Below are positions 1 through 7,791 of a DNA stretch of 25,890 nt, piece after piece. Each line of letters opens with the position of its first letter. Position 1 is the first letter of the stretch. Location of the stretch: the NCBI GenBank assembly GCA_023128035.1, contig JAGMES010000057.1, forward strand, positions 1-25,890, in the 5' to 3' direction. Position numbers and translations under genes: made by a program. This DNA comes from Halanaerobiales bacterium. Lineage in GTDB: Bacteria; Bacillota_F; Halanaerobiia; DY22613. Below the pieces are notes generated by a model. It was not told the origin of the DNA and made no database searches. It saw only the letters and a list, made by a program, of their open reading frames with translations.

Positions 1-62
1 GGGGTCTTAACTCAAAAGATAAACTAAGAAGTATCACATAATGTCAGGAGGGAACTGATTTC

Positions 63-1118
63 ATGTTTGAATTCGGAGCTGAAATGCGACAGTTTGCAAA
101 CATAAAAGTAATCGGTGTTGGTGGCGGTGGAAGCAATGCTATCAATCGAATGATTGCAGAGGGATTATTGGGAGTGGAGTTTTTAGCCATCAATACAGAT
201 GCTCAAGCTTTAATTGCTTCTAAAGCGGATACAGCATTACAGATTGGCGAGAAGTTAACCAAAGGGCTAGGAGCAGGTGCAAACCCTGAAATCGGCGAGA
301 AAGCCGCTGAAGAAAGTAGAGAAGACCTCAAAGAAGCTATTACTGGTGCAGATATGATTTTTATTACTGCAGGAATGGGTGGTGGAACAGGAACTGGTGC
401 TGCTCCTATAGTTGCAGAAATTGCAAAAGAAACTGGAGCACTTACTGTTGCTGTTGTTACAAAGCCATTAACTGTTGAGGGGCGACAACGGATGGAAAAA
501 GCCGACCGCGGGATTGTAAATTTAAAAAGTAAAGTTGATACATTGATTGTTATCCCTAATGATCGTCTTCTCCAGGTTGTAGAAAAACAAACCTCAATAT
601 TGGATGCTTTTAAAACAGCAGATGATGTTTTACGGCAAGGTGTACAAGGTATCTCCAATTTGATCACTCAGACTGGTTTAATTAATTTAGACTTTGCTGA
701 TGTAAAAACGGTTATGACTGATGCTGGTTCTGCTTTGATGGGTATCGGTACTGGTAAAGGAGAGAATCGGGCAGTAGAAGCTACTAATATGGCTATTGCT
801 TCTCCATTATTAGAAGCGTCCATTGACGGGGCTAAAGGGGTTCTTCTGAATATAACTGGAGGAATTGACTTAGGATTACATGAAGCAAATGATGCTGTGC
901 GTATTATTTCTGAAGTAGCCGACCCTGATGCAAATATTATTCTTGGAGCAGTAATTGATGAAAATTTGAGTGATGAAATTCAAGTAACTGTAATAGCAAC
1001 TGGTTTTGATCAAAATGTACGAGCAAATGTAAAAGAATTTGAAGAAGAATTAGATATTCGCTCATTTGGTGATGATGATTTAGATATCCCAGCTTTTTTA
1101 CGCAGAAGAAAAAAATAA
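63..1118 (+). CDS. ftsZ: Cell division protein FtsZ
   Basis: Tubulin-like GTPase that polymerises into the Z ring at mid-cell and recruits the division machinery. The 351-residue product has the N-terminal nucleotide-binding GVGGGGSNA stretch (residues 18-26), the tubulin signature GGGTGTG (106-112) and the T7-loop NLDFADV (208-214) that completes the GTPase site of the next subunit. The C-terminal linker is very short and ends in the conserved tail peptide [11 protein letters not shown], which binds membrane anchors such as FtsA or SepF. The start at 63 has an AGGAGGG ribosome site at 46-52; an ATG at 84 is a possible alternative. Bases 1-62 hold no gene I can identify, though ftsA is the expected upstream neighbour. 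A strong hairpin terminator follows. Confidence 0.98.
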   Translation: MFEFGAEMRQFANIKVIGVGGGGSNAINRMIAEGLLGVEFLAINTDAQALIASKADTALQIGEKLTKGLGAGANPEIGEKAAEESREDLKEAITGADMIFITAGMGGGTGTGAAPIVAEIAKETGALTVAVVTKPLTVEGRQRMEKADRGIVNLKSKVDTLIVIPNDRLLQVVEKQTSILDAFKTADDVLRQGVQGISNLITQTGLINLDFADVKTVMTDAGSALMGIGTGKGENRAVEATNMAIASPLLEASIDGAKGVLLNITGGIDLGLHEANDAVRIISEVADPDANIILGAVIDENLSDEIQVTVIATGFDQNVRANVKEFEEELDIRSFGDDDLDIPAFLRRRKK

Positions 1119-1130
1119 TAATGTGCTATA

Positions 1131-1180
1131 AATCTCGATGATTAACGCTAAAGTGTTTAATCATCGGGATTTTCTGATTT
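1131..1180 (+). terminator. Rho-independent terminator after ftsZ
   Basis: The arms AATCTCGATGATTAA (1131-1145) and TTAATCATCGGGATT (1157-1171) form a 15-bp stem with one G-U pair around an 11-nt loop, followed by a T-rich tail. It separates ftsZ from the sporulation genes, so spoIIGA must have its own promoter. Confidence 0.85.
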
Positions 1181-1188
1181 TACAGGGT

Positions 1189-1282
1189 TTTGACAAATTT
1201 AGACGTGTTTTGTGCAAATGTTTAATAAGTTGAGCTTTAGTGTGGATAGGAGATGTAAATGACGAAAAAAGGGTGGTATACT
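1189..1282 (+). promoter_or_regulatory. Candidate Spo0A-controlled promoter of spoIIGA
   Basis: There is an extended -10 element, TGG followed by TATACT (1274-1282), with no good -35 at 17 bp. Upstream are two sequences like the Spo0A box. TTTGACAAA (1189-1197) is the reverse complement of TTTGTCAAA, fitting TTTGTCRAA. TGACGAA (1260-1266) fits the 7-base core TGNCGAA and lies just upstream of the -10. The Bacillus subtilis spoIIG promoter is similarly a housekeeping-sigma promoter with boxes near a poor -35. The sites are seen; their function is inferred by analogy. Confidence 0.55.
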
Positions 1283-1362
1283 TTAACTTGTCTGTAAATA
1301 TAGTTATATATGATAGGGAAATTAAGATGACCTTAGTAAGCCTTAAGTAATGGAGGTAACCC

Positions 1363-2307
1363 ATGAATGCCGGGAAATTAATAATCAACCTTGATGTTTT
1401 GTTTTTTAATGATTTTTTAATGACCTTTGTTCTTCTATGGGCAACGGCGAAATTTTCAGGTATTAAGATTCATCTTTGGCGAATAGTGGGTAGTGCTTTA
1501 ATTGGGTCTTTTTACACTGTAATACTAGTCTTACCATGGTTTGATGGATTGACTGGTATTATTCATATTATCTGTCACTTAATTTTAAACCTGGCAGTCG
1601 CAACTTTGATGATTAAAATTGCATTTGGTTCATTGAAAGTGAACAAGTTCATCAAAGTATTAGGATATTTTTATCTAATAACGTTTTTGGCAGGTGGAGC
1701 AGCATTTAGTATATATTTTATTATAGGTTCTTCTCCAACTCAGTGGATTTTGGGATGGATGAATCTTGGGAATTCGTATGGTTGGCTTTATTTTGTAGCT
1801 ATAATATTAGTTATTTTCATTGGGCGATATGGTTGGAATTGGATTAGAGAAAAGCTGCATAGGCAGGAATACCACTTAAAGTTTACTGTCTGTATCAATG
1901 ATAAGTCTGTGGAATTACTAGGTCTAGTGGACACAGGAAATTTGTTGAAAGAACCAATGACTAATAGGCCAGTTATAGTGGTTGAAATGAAAGAACTTAA
2001 CGAACTTTTTTCACCTGAGGTTTTGAAGATTTTGTCTGATGAAAAAGAAGATGTCATTGAACAATTAGAAAAACTATTAGAAACACCTTGGTATAGCAGA
2101 TTTAGAATTATTCCATTTTCGTCTTTGGGTAAAAAGAGTGGATTATTGGTTGGCTTGAAACCAGATCATGTAGAAATAATAGGCGATGAAGTGCATCAAA
2201 TTAAAAGAGTTATTCTCGCCCTATATCAAGGGGAATTGGACTTAATGGGTGAGTATCAAGCTTTACTTCACCCGGAATTACTTGAGGCTATTGTCTTTGA
2301 AAATTAG
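1363..2307 (+). CDS. spoIIGA: Sporulation sigma-E factor-processing peptidase SpoIIGA
   Basis: Membrane aspartic protease at the sporulation septum that removes the pro-sequence of sigma-E in the mother cell after the forespore protein SpoIIR activates it. The 314-residue product has about five hydrophobic membrane segments in residues 1-155 and a cytoplasmic C-terminal domain with the catalytic signature GLVDTGN (Asp190-Thr-Gly). This matches the family arrangement, and the length is normal for the family. The ATG at 1363 follows the ribosome site ATGGAGGT (1349-1356). The gene is 47 bases upstream of sigE, its substrate, as in other endospore formers, and the two are probably one transcript from the promoter near 1274-1282. 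Confidence 0.96.
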   Translation: MNAGKLIINLDVLFFNDFLMTFVLLWATAKFSGIKIHLWRIVGSALIGSFYTVILVLPWFDGLTGIIHIICHLILNLAVATLMIKIAFGSLKVNKFIKVLGYFYLITFLAGGAAFSIYFIIGSSPTQWILGWMNLGNSYGWLYFVAIILVIFIGRYGWNWIREKLHRQEYHLKFTVCINDKSVELLGLVDTGNLLKEPMTNRPVIVVEMKELNELFSPEVLKILSDEKEDVIEQLEKLLETPWYSRFRIIPFSSLGKKSGLLVGLKPDHVEIIGDEVHQIKRVILALYQGELDLMGEYQALLHPELLEAIVFEN

Positions 2308-2354
2308 TGTAGAATTGAGTTAAAATTTATTTATTTTCATAAGGGGGTTTCGGT

Positions 2355-3083
2355 GTGAAGTTATTGCATTTTCGATTATTTTTTCAACTTTTAAAAATTC
2401 GAATTTTACAGCGTTTTGGTTTCTACCAATCTCCAATATATTATGTAGGTAGCAGTGAAGCGTTACCACCACCATTGACATCTGATGAAGAAAAATATTT
2501 CCTAAACAAATTGGGGCAAGGAGATAAAGCTGTTCGAAGTATTTTGATTGAACGAAACCTTCGTTTGGTAGTATATATTGGCCGTAAGTTTGAAAACACA
2601 GGGATTGATATCGAAGATTTGGTTTCTATTGGTACTATTGGTTTAATAAAAGCTGTAAATACTTTTGACGTCGGGAAAAATATTAAATTAGCTACATATG
2701 CTTCTCGTTGTATTGAAAATGAGATTTTAATGTATCTTAGGAGGAATAACAAAAAACGATCTGAAGTAAGTTTTGATGAACCTCTCAATATTGATTGGGA
2801 TGGTAATGAACTAAAACTATCGGATGTATTGGGAACAGATGTAGATTTGATATACAAATATATTGAAGAAGCAGTGGATAAAGAACTATTAGAAGAAGCA
2901 ATGGAACGATTGACAGAAAGAGAACAACAGATTTTGATTCTTCGATTTGGACTTCGGACAAAAGGTGATACAAAAACACAAAAAGAGGTAGCAGATCAAT
3001 TGGGAATTTCCCAATCATATATTTCTCGTTTAGAAAAGAGGATTATTAAAAAATTAAAGCGTGAAGTTAAAAAAATGGAATAG
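2355..3083 (+). CDS. sigE: RNA polymerase sporulation sigma factor SigE (pro-sigma-E)
   Basis: Early mother-cell sigma factor, made as an inactive membrane-bound precursor. The first 28 residues are basic and hydrophobic ([18 protein letters not shown]...), matching the pro-sequence. By alignment from memory with B. subtilis, cleavage falls before [12 protein letters not shown], between Ile28 and Tyr29. Sigma region 2 follows ([20 protein letters not shown], then [18 protein letters not shown]), and region 4 lies at the C-terminus with a helix-turn-helix ([19 protein letters not shown]). It is 242 residues, the usual size. The start is GTG, with AAGGGGG at 2341-2347. It is co-directional with spoIIGA, whose product processes it. 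Confidence 0.97.
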   Translation: MKLLHFRLFFQLLKIRILQRFGFYQSPIYYVGSSEALPPPLTSDEEKYFLNKLGQGDKAVRSILIERNLRLVVYIGRKFENTGIDIEDLVSIGTIGLIKAVNTFDVGKNIKLATYASRCIENEILMYLRRNNKKRSEVSFDEPLNIDWDGNELKLSDVLGTDVDLIYKYIEEAVDKELLEEAMERLTEREQQILILRFGLRTKGDTKTQKEVADQLGISQSYISRLEKRIIKKLKREVKKME

Positions 3084-3084
3084 G

Positions 3085-3180
3085 CCAGAAATAAGCAAGA
3101 AAAGATGGCAAAAACGTTGTAGGGAAGCAATCCTAGCAACTAGTTTTGCCATCTTTTTTTGCTTATTTCTGGTCTTATTT
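3085..3180 (+). terminator. Very long hairpin, probable terminator between sigE and sigG
   Basis: CCAGAAATAAGCAA (3085-3098) pairs with TTGCTTATTTCTGG (3159-3172), AAAGATGGCAAAA (3101-3113) pairs with TTTTGCCATCTTT (3144-3156), and an inner GTTGTAGG/CCTAGCAAC stem closes the middle. The whole 88-nt segment folds on itself almost end to end and is followed by a T-rich tail. Most likely it terminates the spoIIGA-sigE transcript. It is much longer than the other terminators here. Confidence 0.7.
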
Positions 3181-3247
3181 TATTTCTAATGTATAACCTG
3201 CCTTAGAATGGGTGAACATGAGAACGTTAATCTTATTATCTCAACTG

Positions 3248-3275
3248 TGCATGAAGAAAAATTTTCATGTATAAT
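3248..3275 (+). promoter_or_regulatory. Possible sporulation promoter for sigG
   Basis: TGCATGA (3248-3254) and TATAAT (3270-3275) lie upstream of sigG in the only sizeable gap. In known endospore formers sigG is transcribed by sigma-F (and by sigma-G itself). GCATG resembles the GYATA -35 of sigma-F, but the downstream element fits only partly and the spacing is not ideal. A housekeeping -10 is equally possible. Confidence 0.3.
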
Positions 3276-3343
3276 TGATTTTTTCAGTGGTAATACTGTT
3301 AATGGATGCAGTAAAATTGGCAGTAAGTGGGAGGGACAGAGAA

Positions 3344-4123
3344 ATGGCAAATAAAGTAGAAATCTGCGGCGTGAATACCTCTGAATTACCGGTTTTGTCT
3401 AATGACGAGATGCGAATTTTATTTAGAAAGTTGCAATCTGGAGATCACTCTGTTCGTAACAGGATTGTTGGCGGGAACTTACGTTTAGTTTTAAGTGTTA
3501 TTCAACGTTTTAACAATCGAGGAGAACATGTAGATGACCTATTTCAGGTGGGATGTATTGGTTTGATGAAAGCAATTGATAATTTTGATTTAAGTCAGAA
3601 TGTCCGATTTTCCACTTATGCAGTACCGATGATCATTGGTGAAATACGTCGTTATTTAAGAGATAATAATCCGATTCGAGTAAGCCGTTCTTTAAGAGAC
3701 ACTGCTTATCGTGCTTTACAAATTAAAGAATCATTGATTAATAAAAAAAATAAAGAGCCGACTCTTGCAGAAATAGCTAAAGAATTAGGAATTTCTAAGG
3801 AAGAGATTGTATACGCTCTTGATGCAATTCAAGAACCAATTTCATTATTTGAACCGATTTATCATGATGGTGGGGATCCAATTTATGTGATGGACCAGAT
3901 TAGTGATGATAAGAATGAGGATGAAAATTGGTTAGAAGGAATTGCTGTCCGAGAAGCATTGCGTAAATTGAATGACCGAGAAAATTTAATATTATCTCTT
4001 CGGTTTTATGAGGGTAAGACTCAAATGGAAGTCGCGGATAGTATAGGAATTTCACAGGCGCAGGTATCAAGACTTGAAAAGGCTGCTTTAGGGCATTTAA
4101 GACGTTATGTAGCTGATGAATGA
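3344..4123 (+). CDS. sigG: RNA polymerase sporulation sigma factor SigG
   Basis: Late forespore-specific sigma factor. The 259-residue product starts MANKVEICGVNTSELPVL, a near match to the start of known SigG proteins. It contains the region 2 core (NLRLVLSVIQRFNNRGEHVD, DLFQVGCIGLMKAIDNFDLS, STYAVPMIIGEIRRYLRDNN), region 3 (RVSRSLRDTAYRALQIKE) and a region 4 helix-turn-helix (MEVADSIGISQAQVSRLEK). The frame is open from 3275, but the homologous N-terminus and the GGGAGG site at 3330-3335 place the start at ATG 3344. spoIIR begins 20 bases after the stop and is likely cotranscribed. Confidence 0.97.
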   Translation: MANKVEICGVNTSELPVLSNDEMRILFRKLQSGDHSVRNRIVGGNLRLVLSVIQRFNNRGEHVDDLFQVGCIGLMKAIDNFDLSQNVRFSTYAVPMIIGEIRRYLRDNNPIRVSRSLRDTAYRALQIKESLINKKNKEPTLAEIAKELGISKEEIVYALDAIQEPISLFEPIYHDGGDPIYVMDQISDDKNEDENWLEGIAVREALRKLNDRENLILSLRFYEGKTQMEVADSIGISQAQVSRLEKAALGHLRRYVADE

Positions 4124-4143
4124 TAAAGGAGGCATTATACTTT

Positions 4144-4824
4144 ATGAGGCGGTTATATGTTCTGATTATAGCAACTTTAGTAATTTTAATCTGCATGGGA
4201 TTTAATTCTTCTCGTGCGGTAGTTTGGGATAATAATGATGAGATTAATGCCTATTGCTCAGAGAATCTATTAAGATTGCATGTTCTGGCAAATAGTAGTT
4301 CACCAGAAGATCAATATTTGAAGCGTCAGGTTCGATATTTAATTTTGAAAGAAACCAATGGATTATTTAAAGAAGTATCAGGTTTAGACCAAGCGTTAGA
4401 TGTAACAAATACTAATCTATTAAATTTTCAAAGGAAAGTCGAGGAATATCTTTTAAGTGAAGGTAAGAGAATCCCGGTCAAAATGGAGATAGGTAGCTTT
4501 GAGTTTCCAACTAGAACTTATGGCAATGTAACTCTTCCAACAGGAGAATATCGAGCTCTAAGAATTATATTAGGCGAAGGTGAAGGTAATAATTGGTGGT
4601 GTGTTCTGTTTCCACCCTTATGTTTAGATCAGGATGAAAAATTTACAGAGGAACAGGAGAATCAATTGGCTTCACTGGCTTTTCAGAAGAAACAGGGAGA
4701 TTTAAAGGTTGAATATCGTTTTAAAATATTAGAAGGCTTAAGCAAAATACCAAAATGGGTTAAGGCAAATTATCTAGATATTTTAAAAATTGGTTTGTTT
4801 AAGCATAATGGATTACTAAACTAA
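4144..4824 (+). CDS. spoIIR: Stage II sporulation protein R (SpoIIR)
   Basis: Secreted forespore signal that activates SpoIIGA across the septum, so that sigma-E is processed only in the mother cell. The 226-residue product has an N-terminal signal or anchor segment (RRLYVLIIATLVILICMGF) followed by the family hallmark LLRLHVLANSSSPEDQYLKR and a WWCVLFPPLC stretch typical of the family. No peptidoglycan-binding domain is attached. The start at 4144 is chosen because AAAGGAGG (4125-4132) is correctly spaced. An upstream ATG at 4120 overlaps the sigG stop and has no ribosome site. Its position after sigG suggests forespore-specific cotranscription. A terminator follows. Confidence 0.93.
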   Translation: MRRLYVLIIATLVILICMGFNSSRAVVWDNNDEINAYCSENLLRLHVLANSSSPEDQYLKRQVRYLILKETNGLFKEVSGLDQALDVTNTNLLNFQRKVEEYLLSEGKRIPVKMEIGSFEFPTRTYGNVTLPTGEYRALRIILGEGEGNNWWCVLFPPLCLDQDEKFTEEQENQLASLAFQKKQGDLKVEYRFKILEGLSKIPKWVKANYLDILKIGLFKHNGLLN

Positions 4825-4832
4825 AGATAACG

Positions 4833-4871
4833 AAGAGCTGAGGGATTAGTTCCCTTAGCTCTTTAGTTTTT
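4833..4871 (+). terminator. Terminator after spoIIR
   Basis: AAGAGCTGAGGGA (4833-4845) pairs with TCCCTTAGCTCTT (4851-4863) through one G-U pair around a 5-nt loop, followed by a run of T. It ends the sigG-spoIIR unit. Confidence 0.85.
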
Positions 4872-4916
4872 ATGAAAAGAAGGAGTTAAAACTTAAATAA
4901 AATAATAAAAATTTTC

Positions 4917-4947
4917 TTGCACATATTTCCCATCTCCATCATATAAT
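4917..4947 (+). promoter_or_regulatory. Promoter upstream of the ymxH/ylmC-type gene
   Basis: TATAAT is at 4942-4947 with TTGCAC at 4917-4922, a spacing of 19, slightly long for a housekeeping promoter. The same bases read as CATATAAT (4940-4947), a full match to the sigma-E -10 consensus CATAYAHT, with ACATATT (4921-4927) resembling the sigma-E -35 at a spacing of 12, about two bases short. Which sigma factor uses it cannot be decided from sequence. Confidence 0.5.
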
Positions 4948-4990
4948 AGTTATAGGGATTATTTCTTTACTATTGGGGAGGGAGATGGGA

Positions 4991-5254
4991 ATGATAAAAA
5001 CCTCTGAGTTATGGTCTAAAGAGGTTATAAATGTGGCGGATGGACGTCGATTGGGAATGATTGAAGATGTTGAATTGAATCTTAAGGCAGGCAGAATTGA
5101 TTCAATTGTCATTCCCGGAAGACCTGGTTTATTTGGTATTTTTGGTGGAAGTGATGAATTGGTGATTGATTGGAGTCAGATCCATAAAATTGGAGAAGAT
5201 GTGATTATAGTAGATATAAAGAAATTTTTGGAACCAAATCATCAAAAGAAATAA
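4991..5254 (+). CDS. PRC-barrel protein of the YlmC/YmxH sporulation family
   Basis: Small protein of 87 residues formed of one PRC-barrel-type domain: MIKTSELWSKEVINVADGRR, then GMIEDVELNLKAGRIDSIVI and an IIVDIKKF end. The family (YlmC/YmxH) is widespread in endospore formers and linked to sporulation by distribution; its molecular role is unknown. The frame opens at a TTG (4973) with ATGs at 4985 and 4991. The GGGGAGGGA site at 4975-4983 is best spaced for ATG 4991. It stands alone between terminators, with its own promoter, so it is a single-gene unit. Confidence 0.85.
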   Translation: MIKTSELWSKEVINVADGRRLGMIEDVELNLKAGRIDSIVIPGRPGLFGIFGGSDELVIDWSQIHKIGEDVIIVDIKKFLEPNHQKK

Positions 5255-5263
5255 TAGGTGTTG

Positions 5264-5303
5264 AATCCACTTTGCCTCTTAGAGGATTATAAGTGGATTT
5301 TTT
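5264..5303 (+). terminator. Terminator after the ymxH/ylmC-type gene
   Basis: AATCCACTT (5264-5272) pairs with AAGTGGATT (5291-5299). A smaller CCTCT/AGAGG helix lies inside, and TTTTTG follows. Confidence 0.85.
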
Positions 5304-5348
5304 GATTATCATCTCGCACGTTTTTATAAAATAGTCTAATTTTTTCAG

Positions 5349-5377
5349 TTGTCACAACAGGAAAAAATTGATATAAT
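5349..5377 (+). promoter_or_regulatory. Housekeeping promoter of nrdR
   Basis: TTGTCA (5349-5354), exactly 17 bases, then TATAAT (5372-5377): five of six and six of six matches to the sigma-A consensus. It lies 32 bases upstream of nrdR and probably also drives the division cluster behind it. Confidence 0.85.
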
Positions 5378-5408
5378 GAAGTAAAAATTAAGGAAAGGTA
5401 GAATAAAA

Positions 5409-5861
5409 ATGAAATGTCCTTATTGTAACTATACTGAAAGTAAAGTTGTAGATTCGAGAGCAATTGAAGTAAGCACATCAATTCGTCGGCGGCGAGAATG
5501 TTTAAGTTGTGGTGAAAGATTTACCACATATGAGCGTATCGAAGAACTTCCTTTGACTGTTCGAAAAAGAGGTAATAGTCAGGAATTTTTTGATAAGAAT
5601 AAGCTTTTGACGGGGATTTTGAAAGCATGTGAAAAACGACCAGTTAATCGTAAGGATTTAGAGGATATAGTCAAAGACATAGAGCATGATTTTAGAAATC
5701 GGATGGAGACTGAAATAAAAAGTGAGGAAATAGGCCAAATGGTAATGGAACGTTTAAGACATATTGATGAAGTTGCCTATGTGCGCTTTGCCTCAGTCTA
5801 TCGCCAGTTTAAAGATATTAAAATATTCAAAGAGGAATTGGAGAAGCTATTGGATAGCTAA
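5409..5861 (+). CDS. nrdR: Transcriptional repressor NrdR
   Basis: ATP/dATP-sensing zinc-finger repressor of ribonucleotide reductase genes. The 150-residue product has the N-terminal zinc ribbon with Cys3, Cys6, Cys31 and Cys34 (MKCPYC...CLSCGERF), followed by an ATP-cone from about residue 49 ([19 protein letters not shown]) to 139. This is the full family architecture and size. The ribosome site AAGGAAAGG is at 5391-5399. No ribonucleotide reductase gene or obvious paired NrdR box was seen in the window, so its targets are elsewhere. pgeF follows after 34 bases in the same direction. Confidence 0.97.
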   Translation: MKCPYCNYTESKVVDSRAIEVSTSIRRRRECLSCGERFTTYERIEELPLTVRKRGNSQEFFDKNKLLTGILKACEKRPVNRKDLEDIVKDIEHDFRNRMETEIKSEEIGQMVMERLRHIDEVAYVRFASVYRQFKDIKIFKEELEKLLDS

Positions 5862-5895
5862 ACCATCTTTTGTGGAGAATGGATTGGGAGGGTGG

Positions 5896-6708
5896 ATGGT
5901 GAAGAAGGTATCTAAAAATGGTGTGGAGTGGATGGTATTTGAGCGGCTTTCTAAAGAAAGTGGTATTGTCCATGGGTTTTCGACACGTATTGGTGGGGTT
6001 AGCCAAGCTCCATATGATGGGTTGAATTTGGCTTTTCATGTGGGGGATGATCTTGAGGATATTATTATAAATCGGCGAAGGTTTCTAAATGTGCTTGGTC
6101 TTTGGTTAGAAGATTTAACTGCTGGTGAGCAGGTGCATAGTGATAAGATTCGAATTGTAAAAAGAGAGGAACGAGGTAGAGGTACTTTTAACTATGAAAC
6201 AGCTTTTTCAGGGACGGATGGATTCATCACCAATGAGCCAGGAGTGGTTTTAAGTTCCTACTATGCTGATTGTGTACCTCTTTTTATCTATGATCCAGTT
6301 AATAAAGTGGTTGGTCTTGCACATGCAGGTTGGAAAGGGACTCTTATGCGGATTGGTGCCCGAACGATTGAAAAAATGACCGAAAATTTTGGAACAAAGG
6401 GAAAAGACTGTTTGGTCGGGATTGGACCTTCTATAGGTTCGTGCTGTTATGAGGTTGATGAGAGAGTGATTGAGCCTCTTAGAGCTGAATTTTCTGAATG
6501 GAAAGAATTAGTAGTAGATAAAGGATCAGGTCGGTGGAATCTGAATCTTTGGGAGACGAATCGGCAAGTATTTTTAAACGCCGGTGTGAGTTCAGAGAAT
6601 ATTGAAATGAGTGAACTCTGTACTTCTTGTAATACAGATATCTTTTTTTCTTATCGTAGAGAAGGTGGAATAACTGGTAGAATGGCAAGTATTATTACTT
6701 TGAAATAG
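5896..6708 (+). CDS. pgeF: PgeF/YlmD family protein (laccase-domain, YfiH family)
   Basis: Member of the YfiH/YlmD family (270 residues), described as a peptidoglycan editing factor and as a purine nucleoside phosphorylase/adenosine deaminase. The Cys-His-His metal site is visible: GEQVHSDK, then YYADCVPLFIYD and GLAHAGWKGT, followed by GIGPSIGSCCYEVD and a late CTSCNTD/FFSYRREG end. The frame is open further upstream inside nrdR. The GGGAGG at 5887-5892 marks ATG 5896 or GTG 5899 as the start. It occupies the ylmD place of the ylm division cluster, so a link to cell-wall growth is likely. The in vivo substrate cannot be read from the sequence. Confidence 0.9.
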   Translation: MVKKVSKNGVEWMVFERLSKESGIVHGFSTRIGGVSQAPYDGLNLAFHVGDDLEDIIINRRRFLNVLGLWLEDLTAGEQVHSDKIRIVKREERGRGTFNYETAFSGTDGFITNEPGVVLSSYYADCVPLFIYDPVNKVVGLAHAGWKGTLMRIGARTIEKMTENFGTKGKDCLVGIGPSIGSCCYEVDERVIEPLRAEFSEWKELVVDKGSGRWNLNLWETNRQVFLNAGVSSENIEMSELCTSCNTDIFFSYRREGGITGRMASIITLK

Positions 6709-6803
6709 AAAATGTGCAGGAAATTAGATGAGAAAGAGAGAATTAACTAAAAAGAATACATAGTGGAATAATATAGACAATATTAATTAGTGTGGTGGAT
6801 AAC

Positions 6804-7778
6804 ATGATGAGAGATTTTAAAAATAATAAAAGTATTAATGCTTCAAGATATCGCCAAAAGATTTTTTTTAGTACTAGAAATTTTATGGTGAAAGGTCAAA
6901 AAGTATTATTATCCATTGTCTTTTTAGTTATGCTTTTAAGTTTTTTCCTGTTTTTATTTCGCAGTGGAAAATCAGATATAGTTGTGGCTCAATATGGTCG
7001 TTTAACTGATGATTTTGAGGCTAAGGGTTTATTTATTAAGTCTGAAGATGTTGTATATGCACCATATGCTGGGGAAATTACTATGTTGGTTTCAGACGGT
7101 GAGAAGGTACCTGTGGGAAAACCAGTTTTGAAATTGGTAGGTTTGGGTCGAGAAAAGATTTATTATTCTTCTAATACAGGAGTTATTGGTTTTCAAGTGG
7201 ACGGGCTTGAGAAAACATTAAATCCTGTGATGCTTGAGGAGTTTCAACAAAATTATCGTGATTTTCGTGGCAAACTGACTGGAACAAAAGACCAAAGTAG
7301 GGTCAATGCTGGTCGTCCTTTGTTTAAAATTGTTGATAATTTTGTATTATACTTATTGGTAGAAGCTCCAGCAGATCAAGTTTTTCGCTATAATAAAGGT
7401 GAAAAGATATGGGCTACCTTTGATGAAATAACTATTATTGGTTGGGTTAGACAAATTATAGATCATCGAAACCTTTTTGTCATTCAATTGGAGCGATTTC
7501 CAGTAGAAATAATTAATAAGCGGTGGGTGGATGTTACAATTATGACGGATGCCGAAACAGGTGTTTACGTGCCACATTCTGCTCTTATTGAAGAAGATAA
7601 TATTCTAGGAGTATATAAGATGGTTGATGATACTCCTAGATTTGTGTCTGTAGACTGGATAGGTGGAGATGGGATTAACGAGGTTATTTATGCTAAAGGA
7701 ATTGACCGTGGAATTGAAATTCTAGCTAATCCTGCTAAGGATTTATCAAAATATCTGAAGACTGAGGATGGGCAATAG
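6804..7778 (+). CDS. HlyD-like single-pass membrane protein
   Basis: The 324-residue protein has a basic N-terminus of about 30 residues, one membrane segment (VLLSIVFLVMLLSFFLFLF, near 37-55), and an extracellular part. The part after the membrane looks like a barrel-sandwich (lipoyl-like) fold typical of HlyD-type adaptors: VVYAPYAGEITMLVSDGEKV and PVGKPVLKLV, with later beta-rich repeats. No coiled-coil hairpin, ABC transporter or outer-membrane partner is seen, so this is not a normal efflux adaptor. It lies between pgeF and ylmE and its stop is just before the ylmE ribosome site, so it is probably part of the division operon. The start is uncertain: GTG 6792, ATG 6804 and ATG 6807 are possible, with only a weak GGTGGAT site before 6804. 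Confidence 0.75.
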   Translation: MMRDFKNNKSINASRYRQKIFFSTRNFMVKGQKVLLSIVFLVMLLSFFLFLFRSGKSDIVVAQYGRLTDDFEAKGLFIKSEDVVYAPYAGEITMLVSDGEKVPVGKPVLKLVGLGREKIYYSSNTGVIGFQVDGLEKTLNPVMLEEFQQNYRDFRGKLTGTKDQSRVNAGRPLFKIVDNFVLYLLVEAPADQVFRYNKGEKIWATFDEITIIGWVRQIIDHRNLFVIQLERFPVEIINKRWVDVTIMTDAETGVYVPHSALIEEDNILGVYKMVDDTPRFVSVDWIGGDGINEVIYAKGIDRGIEILANPAKDLSKYLKTEDGQ

Positions 7779-7791
7779 GGGGGTATTGGAA

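Noticed and set aside
1..62. End of ftsA before ftsZ
   Set aside because: Short open tails exist in two frames, but they are too short to identify.
203..667. 154-codon reverse-strand frame inside ftsZ
   Set aside because: Shadow of the ftsZ coding sequence, with no ribosome site or recognisable motif.
1190..1195. TTGACA as the -35 of the spoIIGA promoter
   Set aside because: No -10-like sequence about 17 bases downstream; the bases are better read as a Spo0A-box-like site.
3275..3343. Upstream extension of sigG (frame open from 3275)
   Set aside because: SigG homologs begin at the MxNKVEICGV block, and GGGAGG is placed for ATG 3344; the extension also overlaps the promoter region.
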